From assembly GCF_036370855.1 (NCBI RefSeq), contig NC_088117.1, positions 6,200,001 to 6,264,000 on the forward strand: a DNA stretch of 64,000 nucleotides. The letters are read 5' to 3'. Shown one piece after another: positions 1-13,450 of the stretch (its first letter is position 1; each line of letters opens with the position of its first letter). A model generated the notes under the pieces. It did no database searches. It worked only from the letters and a program-made list of their open reading frames with translations, and was not told the origin of the DNA. The stretch comes from Dromaius novaehollandiae (Eukaryota; Chordata; Aves; Casuariiformes; Dromaiidae). The translations under genes were made by a program, and so were the position numbers.

Positions 1-2108
1 GAGCACTTCATCAGTCAGAAGTCATTGCAAGTCATCCCATGTCTGACTGCAGTTTACTGAGCACTGTGGAAGAGATGAAGGGAGCACGATGTGAAGGAAG
101 ACAAACAGTGGCAGCTGATAAGAAGTTATTCTAAAACAGGATAGAAAATAAAACTTTAAAAAGATGACACTAAGTTATTTGATTCTGGGGCAAGAATATT
201 TTTAACATGGGGGAAAAAATCATATGCTGAATGCTGAACTCAAATTTTCCACTCTCTGCACTTTGGTTACCTTGAACCACAAGACACGGAGATGCAGTGA
301 TTAGCAGAGAACTCCTATACATAGATTTGTACATAATTCATAGTTTGACTTCTCTAAGTTTGCATAATAAATAGTTTAAACACTGCAGAAAATGTCTGAG
401 AGAGGAAATTAGAATTCTGAATGAAAAAGTTAATTATACCTCGAAGGATTTTTTTTTCAGATATATATGGGGTGGAAAAAAGCCTAGAAGTGGATAATTT
501 AGTCTTAAAGGAGATGGAAATGCAGAAAATTATGGGAGTGGTAACAACAGGAGAGTTATCTCCTTAAATAGGATAATTAGACTAATTTAATTTTTTAAAT
601 TGTGCCATTGCATTATAGATAAACAACGCAATAAATAACATCCTGGGCACTGATTCTCCAGCTACGGATGCTTCTTGGATCTGTGGAGAATGTTGCTTTT
701 CATTTTTAGCCTGGTTTTCTGTTGTAGCAATGCTGAATTATCATAATGGGTTGCTTCCTATAGCAAGTCAAAAAGGGCAGGGGCAGGAAATTATAGAGAG
801 TAGAAAGGAATATTGACATCATTAAATCAATCACTGGTGATTGGATCCAGAGATTGATGAATCAGTGATTGGATCCTGGAGCTGGAAGACACTGGGGACC
901 AGCTCTTCAAAGCTATTTAAGTGTCTGGCTTTTACTGATTAAAATGGGAGTTAGTCACCTAAATCGGAGTTAGATGACTGATATCTTGAGGAGACCAAAA
1001 TATCTGAGGCCTAAATAACTGTCCTGAAGGATAGCATGTTTCTTCTAATTTCCAGCAGTTTTTTGGTGTAATTTTACCAAGCAGCATTTCCTTGAATGTT
1101 TGTGATGCCGTATCTATACCCTATGTGAGTGAGATGGAAAGACAAGAAATTAAAAAAAGAAAGAAAAGATCAAGCGTACGAAGTGAAGAGACATCAGATC
1201 CACAGAGAGAGATAAGAATGCATGATTACATCACAAAAGTTTCTCTCATTTGCTTTTCTAGTCCATGTATTGGAAAACCTCCATACACCCATTTCCTTCC
1301 AGCCACTGACAGTGATGAGATAGGACAGCCAGTAACTGGGAGTTTCTCTGATGTCAGATAACCATCTTGATGCACGTCTCAGATGCTTTTCAACGCAGGC
1401 TGCCACAGCTGTCATCCAGACGCTGCTCTGGAGGAAGATAAACTTCTGCATTCTCATGTTTCTCTTTCCCCTTTGCCGTTGTAAGTCACATTTAAGGCTT
1501 GCATTGATTCTCTACATATTGCAGAGACATGGAGCATGGATGCATCAGAGCAAGCTGCATTCAATTACACAGCAATGAACTGACACCTGCCAGGTCTCTC
1601 ACACAGCATCTGATCACCAATTAAAGGGATGATTTATGGTTTAACGAGAGGATGCCCTTCCTGTCTTATGGCTTGGTTATCTGGGGAGAAGGCTGATCTA
1701 CAGACAGCAACAAGAAATAGGGGTCTCTTGGCAAGCTGAGATCTTTGGAAGCTGACTTTGTTCATCAGCTCATTAGCACCAAACATGGAATAAGAAAGCT
1801 TCAAAATGTTTTATTTGCACATAATTCACCTTCTGGATGAAATGTAGATCAACACGTGCTGATGGAATGGGGAAAGCTCCTTCTGCCAGCTCCCTGACAG
1901 AAGAGCCAAAGCAGACTTGGATTTTGTATGCAGAACATCAGAGGCCTGAACAGACCACGGCAGTGCTGCATGGTGCTCTCTGAGCTCCCAAGCACAGTGA
2001 GGGAGGAATACAAACTCCTGCAGCCATACGTGCTCCAAGTGCGGAGGCTGGTGCAGAGGTCCCTGGCCTTGATCCAGCAAGCTCTTTCTTTGAGTCTTGT
2101 GATTCCCC
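1..2108. other. Non-coding sequence, no gene seen
   Basis: AT-leaning unique-looking DNA. Every reading frame is broken at the density expected by chance, and the two overlapping short frames near 1,092-1,578 match no protein family I recognise. Around 830-880 there is a local imperfect duplication: the 11-mer TGATTGGATCC occurs at 838-848 and again at 866-876. The stretch at about 930-1,010 has wording such as GGGAGTTAGTCACCTAAAT. This resembles old interspersed repeats of sauropsid genomes, but it is too diverged to classify. Confidence 0.6.
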
Positions 2109-2132
2109 TTTTTTTTTTTTTTTTTTTTTTTT
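2109..2132. repeat. Poly-T tract, 24 bp
   Basis: An uninterrupted run of 24 T followed by a short CT-rich stretch (TTCTTTCTCTTCC). It could be a microsatellite. On the complementary strand it could be the poly(A) tail of an old retroposed sequence lying to its right, but no recognisable body or target-site duplication accompanies it. Confidence 0.9.
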
Positions 2133-2959
2133 CTTTCTCTTCCTGAGCATATTAATTGAGGAGTAGTGGGGAAAGTTTTTAAGAAACCCTAGAATTGTTA
2201 CCCATATGACTGTGGGTTGTTTTAGGTGGAGTTTTGTTTTTTTTTTCCTAGTGTGATTTATGTGATTCTTAAGAAACCTACATAAAGTAATGGCCCTCAA
2301 TAGGGAACGGCAACCTGTAGTCCATCCTGCTGCAGGTTCGAGTGGAGTGAAATGTCACAGATGGATGAATACAGGGAGGGACTGAATTATTCACATGCTG
2401 GGCTTGAAGAACCTAATTGTACAAGTCCTAATGTTTAAGGCATATCCAGTTAAAATCAGATCCTCAAGCCCTGATAAAGGTTAGTAGGACTCATTTGGGA
2501 AGAGGAAGATTTACAGTGCTGGTCTCTGCAATCAGTATTGTTTCTGTATTTTGCAAATGGCTATTTAATATAGTTTTACCAAGAAGTACTTGTTCTGAAT
2601 CAGATGGTTGAAGTAGATAACTGAAAATGATGACCACAAACCAACCGGATTCAGAATTCAGAGAGAAGGCAGAAAAGCAGAAAAATAAGGAGAACAGAGT
2701 GGGGCAAATGCAGGAAACTACTAGATTTTCTTCACAAGAGACTGCATGGGGAAGAGATGCAGGACAGTTGGCATCTGCTAAAATGACCATGTTAAAGGCA
2801 CAGAAGTAAACTACACCAGTGCAGAAAGAAAAGCAAGCAACCAATATAGATACACTGAAATATCTTCACAAATAAAAATAAAATTTTAAACAAATTTGGA
2901 AGTCATAACACATGACTTAATGAGAATGTAAGAATAGAACAAATGAGCAAGGAGAGATT

Positions 2960-4440
2960 CAGAGAAGTTGAGCCTCCTGATGAGCTGGACTTTACAAGGA
3001 ACACAAAGGGAGAAATACAAGTTTATTAGCTGATAAGGAGCAAGAAGGAAAAAATAACAGGGATCATGTGAAGTACAAAAATTTTCCACAATAGGAGACA
3101 AATAGGTTAAAGAGCATGTAGGTGACTGTTGCATATGAGTCAGTCCAACCTGATAAAATTCTCAAGGAACCTGCCACTGCAATCTCTGCATGATTAGCAA
3201 TTATCTTCAACTATTCATTGACACTGGGGAGGGCTCAGAGGACCACCGAAGGACAAACATAGCTCCTATATTTAAAAAGAGGGAAAGGCGGACCCAGGGA
3301 ATTACAGACTAGTCATCTTAACCCAGAAAATAATAGAATAAATTATTAAACAACCAATTTATAAGCACCAAGAGGATAATAAAATGATAAAAACTGCAGT
3401 CAACATGGGATTGCTGAGAACCAATCCTGCCAAATCAATCTAATTTTCTTCTTTAACAGAGCACTGCCACAGTGATTAGGAAGGATGCAATCTTTGTGAT
3501 GTATCTTGCTTTTAATACAGTCCCACTTTGCTTTCTTATAAACAAACTAGGAAAATAAGATCTAGAGGAAATCATCACAGGAAGGGTCCATGATTGGATG
3601 AGAAGTTAGACATGAATAGTTCTCTTTTAAACTGGAAGGTCATTAGAATTGGAGCCCCATGCTTCTTCAGTATTTTCATCATCTGTGTGGATGATGTACT
3701 AAGGTGCATATCTATCAAATCTACAAATGACACTAAGCTGGAAAGGATTGCCAGCAGTTTGGGAGATAGGAGTAGAATTTAAAATGCTTCTGATACATTG
3801 GAGGAGTGGTAGGAGATCAACAAGATGAAATTCAATAGGACAATGGGGCAGATGACTACTTAGGGAGGAGAATCACGAGCACGTCCACAAAGCAGGGAAT
3901 AATTGCCTTGATGGAAGCACTGTGGAAAAGGATCAAGAGGTTATAATACTGCACAATATGAATATGAATTAACAGTAAGAAGAGGCGAATCTTGTTCTGG
4001 AAAGTAACACCAGGTAGATCATATATTCTGCTGTAGTTGGCCACTGAGGAGGCTTCAGCTGGAGCATGAGGTCCTTGGAGTCGCAGGTTTTATAATATGG
4101 ACAAATTGGAGAGATTCACACAGAAACCAGCATGGAGGAGAAGAGTTTCAGAAAACAGGACCTGCGAGAAAAATTGAAGGAGTTAAGCCTTAGTAAGGAA
4201 AGAATGAAAGAGGACACAGCACAGCCTTTTAATACATAAAAGGGCATTTTAGCAGAAGACAATGATCAGTTTTTCTCTGAGGGCATAAGACAATGAGTAT
4301 CAGATTTAATTTCCAGCAGAAAGATTTCTGTTAGATATGAAAAAATGCTAGTTCTTGAATCAACTAGCACAGGAAGCCATGAACTATTCTTCACTGGGAG
4401 CTTTTAAAAACAGTTTAGAGAACTTTCTTTTGATGGATGT
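2960..4440 (+). mobile_element. Decayed CR1-like LINE, reverse transcriptase to 3' region
   Basis: Conceptual translation across several frames follows the order of CR1-family reverse transcriptase. At about 3,300 there is an NYR-type block (equivalent to the NYRPVSLT motif). The 'fingers/palm' stretch corresponding to SKAFDTV is at about 3,500. The block after GVPQGS, ending in an FIN/FI-like IFIICVDD, is near 3,670. The catalytic FADDTKL motif appears as TNDTKL near 3,725, followed by a block like MKFN at about 3,825. The RPQLEY-like 'CAGCTGGAGCATGAGG' is at 4,057 and the LERVQR-equivalent is just after it. Many stops and frameshifts are present, and the FADD aspartate pair is lost, so it cannot retrotranspose. 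CR1 elements move by target-primed reverse transcription and are usually truncated at the 5' end, as here. The left limit is approximate. Divergence suggests an insertion far older than recent avian CR1 activity. Confidence 0.85.
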
Positions 4441-4592
4441 CTAGATCAGGGATCTTCCATTTCTTTATGCTCAGGAGCTGTTTCATTTCAATTGGGATCA
4501 CGGCCTCTCTCTTTGGTAATGATCGGAAAGCCATCCTAGAGATAAGAAATCTTTTTGCCAGAAGTACCACCAAAATCGATGCAACTCCAGAC

Positions 4593-4636
4593 AAAAAATA
4601 AAATAAAATAAAACAAAACAGAACAAAACAAAACAA
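4593..4636. repeat. (AAAAT/AAAAC)n A-rich simple repeat
   Basis: A-rich pentanucleotide tract made of AAAAT and then AAAAC units. It lies 150 bp beyond the recognisable end of the CR1-like element. It could be a simple microsatellite or an expanded poly(A)-derived tail of a retroposed insertion. No flanking target-site duplication was found by eye. Confidence 0.8.
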
Positions 4637-4639
4637 ATT

Positions 4640-7600
4640 ACAGCCATCTGTGCTCAGGAGAGTTGTGAGGACATAGAAGGATGTTAACCATGGGTGTCAA
4701 CCCATTCCTCACAATCCAATGCTAAAATAATAGGATCAAGGGGCAAATTTTGCTACTCCTAATTCAGTTGTGAAGAAATCAGTGCCTGAAAGCTTTTCTG
4801 ATTTTTTTTTCCTGAATTGTATCATTTGGAACACTAATGAGTATTACTTTTTCTCACAAGCCTTTCCTCACTTGAACCATAGTAGTTACAGTATTGTTCC
4901 TACTATTCTTACCTGCACTATGCTTCTTCCTTATAAATAAAGTCTATGGGAGTCCCATACCTTACATGTGAGAAGACCTATGAAAACATCCTGTCCTTCC
5001 CCCAGCTATTCACAGTGGTATCACCTATTACTACTAATATTAATGCAAAAAGTCATGAGTAACAATAATAATAATATACATGATTAATGAGAAATATGGT
5101 TAATGAATAATGATAAATAATGGGAAAAAATTCATGGTTCCTTGCCATACACCATGAGTCTGTTGCTACAGTAGGGCAGGAAAAGCCTAGCGTAGTGATG
5201 AAACAGCAACATTCTGTCATCACTTTCAGAAGGTTCAAGGCTCACAGTAAGAGCCAGATTTTCTAAAAAATGTTTCATTTGCTGTGTGTTGATATCTTTT
5301 GATGATATGCACCATAAAAAGAGCTGCTAGTTACAGAGAATGACCAAAGATCTACCCCTTCTTTTACGTGGTTAAATAAGATCTAAGCTCTTCTAAAAAT
5401 CATGTCTGCATTTTGGGTGCTGAGTTCTTGGGAATTTGGTTTCTGTGGTTTTCTTAAAGATTGGCCCCCTCATGGCCATCTATGTAAAAATCCCAAACTG
5501 TTGTAGTGAAAGAAGGATCATGATCTGGAGGAGAAAGAAGAAAAATGAGGAAGAAAATGCTGGTTCTGATTCTGATCTTAGTGGTAATTAGTAAAAATTA
5601 TGAATAATTATATTGAGTTAATTGGCATTTGCACAGGTGCAGATGTGGTGTGTGAGCACACCCTCTGTTTGCCACAGATGTTAAAACCTGATTTTAATTT
5701 CATAAAGAACTATTTTATTTTACGGACTGCAGAGGTTTGACTTAACAAAACGCTGGCACCTGGGCTGGATATAAGCCGGCATCATGCTGTTGGAATTGGT
5801 GACTTACATCAGCAGAGAATCCACCCGCTGCATCGAGGTCCTGCACTGAAACCAGAAATCACCTTCCTGATGAAGAAGCTGAGCCTGTTTCTCTCTTAGT
5901 GGTGAAAATAAGAAAAACAGTAAGGATACAAATGGGGTTTCTCTTGTTTCATATCTAGTCCAAACGAAGGCAGATTTTTGGCCTGTTATTACTAAGCCTG
6001 TGAGTGACATTTTCAGATTATATTGTGGCAGCCAAGAGACCTGTCTCTGACGATACATAGGGCACTAATAAGTGAACACTTACAATTTTATTGAGGTGAG
6101 AACAAGACTTGGAGAGTGAAACTGCGGAGGGAAGGAAAGCAAAGCACTCACATTGCAAAGAACGCACAGCACAGTGACTCTGCATATGGCCCTTGCATTC
6201 GTCTATGAGCTACAGCTCTACTAGTTTTCTCTATCTGTGCTTCACCCCATGGGCACGCTGGATGTAAGAGCACTGAGCTGCCTGACTGCTCTCGGAAATG
6301 TAATGATCCATGACTGCTGTTCAGCCACAGAATATGTACTTGCGGTGAGGTGCAAACACATTTGAGAGGTGATACAGATCTTGGAAAGCTGCTGTCAGAT
6401 GAACTATTGAGGCCACCTCCCTATGTCTCCCTGTGCTTCCTAGTGGAATAATAATATCCTTGGCTTCACAGTGGTGGGAACAGAGAAGGGACCAGTCAGT
6501 TTTTCCTTTCTATCAGCTCCTGGTTGAAATCAGCACAGTGAAAGCTTGCACTGAAAAACCAATAGCAGAAAGAAGGAACTCCATAGGGATGTGGGTCTCC
6601 TTTCCATACCCTTGATAAGCATTTTAGCCGCTGTCAGTGGACTCCAGAGAAGCTGCAGGTAGAAATATTTAGACATTTAATACCTAGTATTACCAGGTCA
6701 GCATGTCCACCTTTCTTCAGGGGGCAGGTCTCACTCTTGGATTAGTTTCAGCCCTTTCTCCCTCACAACTTCTATTCTTCTGTGGTATAATTCTGCAGTT
6801 CACCAACTCTGTATCCAGAAGAGCCAGACATTGAGCCCTAAGGGAGTTTGCTTTCAAGAATCCTCAGATCACAAATAAACTGCTAATACATATCCTTCAT
6901 GCTTTCAGCCACATGGACAAAGTGTATAGGCTGAAGAAGAAACTCAAAGGAGGGGAGACCCATGGACATACTCCTCTTTGCAAAGTTCACATGGAATGTC
7001 TCGTGAATTCCCCATCTCGTGGATTCCACCATGAGTAGGAAGAAGCCTTTCATGGCTTTCATAACTGTCTCTGTCAGATGAGACATTCTAACCTGACACA
7101 TTTCCACTGACACATGGACTTGCTTGTCTGACTGTCTTCTCTCAGCTCTCTTTTCTTTAATCTGCTCTTCACAGCAATACCAAAAAAAAACCCGAAACAA
7201 AATCTTAGCTGCAGTTAGAGCAATTGCTGATCTTGCTATTTTTAAGTTAGCCCCACTGAGGTGAAGTTTTATCTCTTACTGTTTTACTTTTCTTCTTCAG
7301 GTCTTTAAGTGACCTCTTTACATTGTTTGGTTAACTCCATGCCTTAGGACAGGTAGCAGTGCGAAACCATACAGGGAAACCAAGACACATACCTTGTTCC
7401 TAGCAAGAGGAAACATTTTCCCTGTTTTGCAACAACATCCTTTCAGCTAAAAACCCTCTGGCTGTGAGAAAGTCACTCCTTTAAGCAAGCACCTTTGAAA
7501 ATCCTAGACTCTGACTTTGAAATACACTTGGAAGCAAATGCTGAGCCTGCACAGAACAGAACATACAGGTGTTCAGCGCTCCCTCTGGTCCGTTCCAGGG

Positions 7601-8380
7601 AGGAATCAGGCAGTACCATTCAGTTCCTCTGCATCGCGATGATAAACATCAGCTGGTTGTTTACTGACTTCCAGATTGTACTGAGGGGAACATCTAACAG
7701 CTGGATCAGCAATTACAACTCCTTTTTTTAAGGGGTGCAGCAGAAATCTTCTGAGTACAAACAATCTAGCAAGAAATTAGTGAGAGAGTGGGTTAAGAAA
7801 AGGAGGAAGACGGCTTTAGATGACAGCAGCAAACCCTGCTGAGATCCATCTTGCTCTGATGGGATTATTTAACACATTGCACTGCAATCTTCAGCAGAAA
7901 AAGACATGGTGAAGAAAAGCATGGAACAGAGAGGCTGAGGGACACCAGGCTTTCATGGTGCTCTACTAGCAAAATCGTGACTACCAGAAAATTCCCTGAG
8001 ATTCTCATGGGGACTGGCCACTTTTCAGACGGGGTGGTACAAATCCAATTGATTACCCTTTACAATACTGTTCCTCAACCTTATTTTTAACTGAACAACT
8101 GCTACATTTTTTGAAAGCAAAACAAAAGCATGCAACTCCTGTTACAGTAATTTTCATGTACAGCTACCTAAAACTGTGGCTTTTAGCACTCACCTATTAA
8201 TTGCATTCCTGTCCACTTTGCTTGTTTATAGCATGTGGAAGGGCATTTTCCTTTCTTAGTTCATGTTTCTGTTGCAATCATTTCATGCAATGTGTTCAAA
8301 TCATTTGCAGACCACAGACTGAAAAACAATTCTTTAGCAGTAATAATGTTTGAGAACATACATGGTAAACAGGGCTGGAC
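4640..8380. other. Non-coding sequence, no gene seen
   Basis: Mostly AT-rich. An (ATA/AAT)-rich patch lies near 5,060-5,100. Open frames are short (105 codons at most, 6,883-7,200 on the minus strand) and have no recognisable domain, no CpG enrichment and no convincing splice-site framing. I see no RNA gene or clear transposon here. Confidence 0.6.
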
Positions 8381-8640
8381 AAAATCCTGAATGACCATCT
8401 TGTCAATCCTCTTGCCCCCCATCAGCATCAAAAAGAACAATGCTTTTCATGACACAACTTTATCTAGTCTGTTCTTAAAGACCTCCAGTAATGGGGACTT
8501 CATAGTCTCCCTAGACATGTTAGAAAGAGCTCTGACAGCTTAGCTACCAGGCTGAGAAATGCGAAGTTTTCCTTCCAGCCATGAAGACATAGGAAAAGCA
8601 GAAAAGAAGGAAAAGTCCGGAGAGAGCCATTAGTGACCCC
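8380..8640 (-). mobile_element. CR1-family LINE 3' fragment
   Basis: Read on the minus strand, this matches the wording of a CR1 3' end. GTCCCCATTACTGGAGGTCT is followed by TTTAAGAACAGACTAGATAA (equivalent to the usual 'tggaggtgtttaagaac...ctggac' segment) and then GACAAGATGGT, equivalent to the 'gacaaggtggt' segment. The opposite end includes the block equivalent to 'ggaaggaaaactt'. Only about 260 bp survive, consistent with the heavy 5' truncation normal for CR1. The typical terminal short direct repeats are not discernible, so the 3' limit is approximate. Confidence 0.8.
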
Positions 8641-11600
8641 TCAGGGAAGCCCGCTGCTGGCAGTAACCTCGAACTCAGCATGGTCTGGGTGGATGAACTG
8701 CAGGGACTTCTGTCCCCTTAGTCTGTGAAGTTTCCCTTTAATAAGTGCTTTAATATTTATAGGAAGCCACTCTAACATATCAAACATGTACTCATCTCTA
8801 CTCCATTACTCATGAGAGAGATAACTCAATATGTCAAATATGCCCTGATCAAGGGGCAATTCCTCTTCTCCCCATGCCAAATGCAGACTGGGTGTAAATG
8901 GATGCACTTCCAAGAAAATTGCATCTTTTTTTCGCTGGCACAGAACACAGTCCTCTTGCTCATTCTGCTGGAATATTTCTCAGACACCAATGTCAGCTCC
9001 TCAGTTCAATCCAAAGTACATCATGTGGCCCTTTTCTTTAACCAGCCCTACAGAACCCTATGGAAACAACAGACTCAAATTGTACTTTCATGCCTTAGTG
9101 CTTTGTTTAAGAGCATGAAATTGTCTCTCAGTGAGAAAGATGGAGTCTTTCAAGCTAGCAAAAGAGAGACTTTGTTAAGCACCCTAACCCACTGGAATAT
9201 AATAGCTGCTAAGGCTGGGATTCATCTCCCTCCTCTTTAGATGTCTAACAGTGAGAGGTCTGAGATAATCACCCCGATCTTTCTCTGTAGTCTGTGGCTG
9301 TGGGTACCTCTAGAGGCAATTCATCTGGCCCAGATTAGACACTGTTCTTGAGAAGGAAATGAGACATCTTCTGGGGGAGCCTATTTCTCCCTGCTGTCTG
9401 TAGAGGAAGCCTGGCGTGACTAGCTCAGACTTAGATGCTGAACACCTAGATGCTTAAATTAAGGAAATGAGTTTTACCCTGCTTAGCATACAAAATTTCA
9501 GCAGTTTAGCTAACCTGATGTAAATCCTCTGCATTAAGAACAGCTTATAAAACTTTACTTCAACCTTGTGCCTTGCTGACTGAAGCCATGCTCTAAGAAA
9601 AAAGTGGGGGAAAGAATATCTGTGCAGCCATTTTACTTCAACATTTAAAAACCCAAACTTAAATGCAATGTAAAATTCTGGAGAAATCCCGATTCCCACA
9701 GGTTCCTTTGAAAATCCTAGGAAGATTCCAGGCTCAAACTAGATTTGGACAAGGCATCCAGGAAAACCTTTCTGAAACACTTATTCACAGGCTACAGAGG
9801 ATAAGCAAAGCAGCTTTGCAATTTTTTTTTCTTTTGAACCTCACATCTCCCATTCACACACAAAATTTCTCTAGCTTCATCATTATCTATGGTGCTTAGC
9901 TGGGCTTAGGATGAGTTCTCAATGAGGTTTTTTTTCCTTAGTATACTCCCCTCTCCCCTCCCTCCTACATCTCCAAGTAAATCCAACACAACTTTATCAT
10001 TTATAGAGAAGCATAAACATCTCTGGTGCTGTACTTGACCCCAAAGTGTTCTGTCACAAAAGCTTCCATGAAATACCAACACCCACAGTACAACCACAGG
10101 GGCGAGGACAAGTTACTATGGTATTAAGGTGACAAGGTTACCACAATAAACATGCTGTGCTTTATGGGAGAGGGCTATTGTGTTTGCTTATGACATTTTC
10201 CATAAAGGGAGGACTACATTTTGTAGCCTTCTAGATAAAGTGTTTGCTGTGAGGCCTAGAGGGTGCAAAAAAGAAAGAAAAAAACAAACAAACAAAACAA
10301 ACAAACAAAAACAACCTGAAACATAAGGACAGAGATAGAAGAAAAGAGGAAAGTAAGTGAGAATTCCCTTGCCTTTAGCTAGTCACAGAAAGGTTTTTCT
10401 GCAGTTATTATTTTACCACTGCCCAGTAGATGATTTTCCTGGTGAGAAACCACTCAGTGAGATGGCAGTGGTACCAGGACACTGCTGTTATGTCCACATT
10501 AGCAAGCAGAACACAACCAACAGGGATTGCAGGGTGAAACAACTGGTGCTAAGTATTCACATTTTGGGGAGGCTTACTTCAAATAAGCTTATCTTGTCCT
10601 GTGGACTGAGTGGCCACTGGTGGCTGGATTAATTTAATCTGAAATAAATCCAGTTCATCCTCCCTCTGGAGTGTGAAACCATGTTCCGTGGTGATAAGCA
10701 CGTTCAGTGGGGACAAGAGGGAGATTTGCACACCTCACTGGATTACAGAGCTTGTGTGGACCCAACCCATGTCTGCGCAATTCTGATCTAGCACTGTCAG
10801 TAGTATTTTTCTCCCTCCTCATCTATGGAGGGAACTTGTCAAGTATTCCCTTTGTAGAGACAATTGATGCATTAAAGTGTCCCTCTTTGAATTGGGTGAG
10901 TAAATACAAAGTCATTAAGGAATAAAAAAGAGTATTGTTAGGCACTGATGAAGTACATTCTGTGCTATACATTCTTGGAGCAACTGAGAACTGTTTTGGC
11001 TAAAATTAGGAGACGCTTTCACAATGTGAAGAAAATGCTGGAAGTGCTACATTTAAAACAAAGAAGAAAAAAGAAAAAGGTCGGATGTACACAAATGAGA
11101 TTGTTTGCATATACACAGTATCAGACATACACATGGGCACTCTGTGTTTGTAGAATAAGCATTGAAACATCTACACACACAAAATGCATTAGCCTGCATA
11201 TGTGGAATATGAACCCATTTACAAATATGCACCTCCTTATCTCCACAATCCTGCATGTACACAAATACTTCTCTCTTCCTGTATGAGTGCTGTTGTATTA
11301 ACACTTTTCCAGCCCAAAGGCTACTGACAGTCTCTAGTGACTGCTGACAGTTTCTAGTCACTATGCACAGACACAAATCAACTGTATGTTCTGCTCAGTG
11401 CTCCGAAGATGTAACTCTTTCACCATTCTAAGTCATCAACATGATTATCTGAATCAATACTGTGATAAACTCATTTCTGGGACAGAATAACTACTTGTCA
11501 GCAAACTACATCATAGCAGGTGTGAGAAAGAAAATAACAGACCCAGTAAGGTCTGCATGGGTAATTTTGGGATATTCTTAGACCTCTTGGATATGTGCCC

Positions 11601-13278
11601 ATCACACCGCAATTCACATGCCTATCTGTTCTAAGTTCATATACCCTCCTTCCCCGAGGTACACACAGGAACATACCTACATCTAAACTCACAGATATCT
11701 TCACTGGCAAATTCATACCTGGATCACAGCTCCCATGTATTTACTCCCACACACGTCCCTCCATAGATATAGTTTTAAAAAAATCCACACCACCACTTTC
11801 TCTATTTCCCTGAAGTCAGAAATAAGTCCCAGGAAGCTGCCAGAGGTTTAGAAGCTAAGCCAGCCATGCACAGCTCTGGTGCTGCTGACATTACCGGATG
11901 GCATTAATTTAATTCCACTCAGTTATGCTTTTAAATTTGATTTGAAAAATGTGTCATAAAATACCATTGAGAAGTGCAGTGCAGCATTTTGAAGCAGGCT
12001 GTGATGTTCCTTGCACTGACAAATTCATGGGGAAAGGAATGTAATTTTCACAGCTAAGTACTGGGGGGCATGTTGGGAGAGATTCCCTCAGAGAATGGGT
12101 TGAGTGAATCAAGGATGAGGAATAAACATTATATACACTAAATATTTTCATGGTGTAGCAGATCCAGAGAACTCTGATTTAATGTTTTAAGGCCAAGGGT
12201 TGATGGAGAAAGAAAAGATGCAGGCTAAGCCTTCCAAGCCAGTAGGCATACCTAGAAAGGAGAAAGGGGAAGAAGGAAACTGCAAAGCATTCCCATAAAT
12301 ACACAGATTTGCAGAAGAAAGGTCTGGGGAACCATTAAGACTTCTGTTAATTGTGTGAAAATGCAAAATATTCACAATGAAGAAATGTTGATTTGTCCCT
12401 AACCCACTGTTAGTCACTCCAAAAAGATCTATACCTTAATACAGCTAGGGTGAGTTTGCACCTGTTTATATATGACCAATCCCTTTTATCCCTTTTTTCC
12501 TCTATTTTCTCCTGCTTGTTCCTCCCCAAACCACCTTTATCCCTCACTTTCCCTGCCATAGACATCCCATAAGAAGTTTTGTGCAATCCCAAAAGGCTCT
12601 TTCCCAGCATTCTGGGTTAGATCCCATACCCCCACACGCAGTAATACCCCTCAGTGTGAAAGGTAATCCAGAGAGCCTCTCCCTTTGACTCATCATCACA
12701 GGTTTCACCCCCAGACAACGGGGCTGATCACCCACCTTGTGACAGCCCTGGGAGAGGCCGGGTCAGATGCTGCATTTCTCTGATCAGGTTACTGGGGTTC
12801 CTCCACCTCCCACTGCCCTCTCTGCTCCTTTGTGTTTGTGGAGACAAAACTTTTATCATATAACATGCCATTGACCAGTACCAAAAAGTGTGATAATGAA
12901 TATATCTTAATAGCTGTACCTTGAATTCTCATGTCAGTTTTACAAAGATGGGATGCATTGCTTTCATCCTTTTAATCTAAACCTAAACTGTGGCTTCTGG
13001 AAAGTACCCATAGCAGGGGCTCAAAGGTCTCATTCTCTAAAGAACTGCCCTTTCATGACTCTCCCTTTTTTTTCTCTAGTTCTCTTCTCTCCATTCTCAT
13101 TTTCTCTTTGACCATCACTTTTGCTTCTATTCTCAAAACCTGGTAGGGGAGAGAACTGAATGAACGACCACGTGCGTCACCCCTTGCTAGAGAGACATAC
13201 GTGAATGCTGAAAGACTCTCATCCTGGAAAGCACCCAAATGCTCTGTGACAGCCTTAAACACCTGAAGCACACCTTAA
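8641..13278. other. Non-coding sequence with simple repeats
   Basis: No gene is supported. The 142-codon frame at 8,812-9,240 (+) has no recognisable domain, a low-complexity aliphatic composition and no plausible exon borders, so I treat it as chance. The stretch also contains an (AAAC)n tract at 10,267-10,314 and loosely AC/GT-rich sequence at about 11,090-11,260. Confidence 0.6.
10267..10314. repeat. (AAAC)n-type A-rich simple repeat
   Basis: Begins as an A-rich AAAGAAAG stretch and continues as repeated AAAC units. It is an ordinary microsatellite; no retroposon body is recognisable on either side. Confidence 0.85.
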
Positions 13279-13450
13279 GAATACTAAGCAATCCACAGCT
13301 GTACAGTCCTGCATACCGACTGACGCAGGGCAGTGGTACATCCTTGGAATACCGAGCAACTCACTTTTTGCACTGGAATATTGAATGACCCACAGCCAGG
13401 GACTCTCCCTGAATACCAAGTAGCCGTGCACCTTTGGAATACCAACTGCA
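13279..13450. repeat. Degenerate tandem array, about 26-35 bp unit, six copies
   Basis: The phrase GAATACCRAG (variants GAATACTAAG, GCATACCGAC, GAATACCGAG, GAATATTGAA, GAATACCAAG, GAATACCAAC) recurs starting near 13,279, 13,311, 13,346, 13,375, 13,411 and 13,436. Spacing is 26-35 bp. Each copy is followed by a loosely shared tail of the kind CAAYYCACAG. This looks like an old minisatellite that has diverged by point changes and small indels. It encodes no open frame. Confidence 0.65.

Noticed and set aside
2330..2345. GGTTCGAGT resembling a tRNA B box
   Set aside because: Ends GTGG rather than TCC, no A box at the proper distance and no cloverleaf can be drawn.
8812..9240. 142-codon open frame, plus strand
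   Set aside because: No recognisable domain, no splice or promoter context. Lies just beyond a CR1 fragment but does not match CR1 protein.
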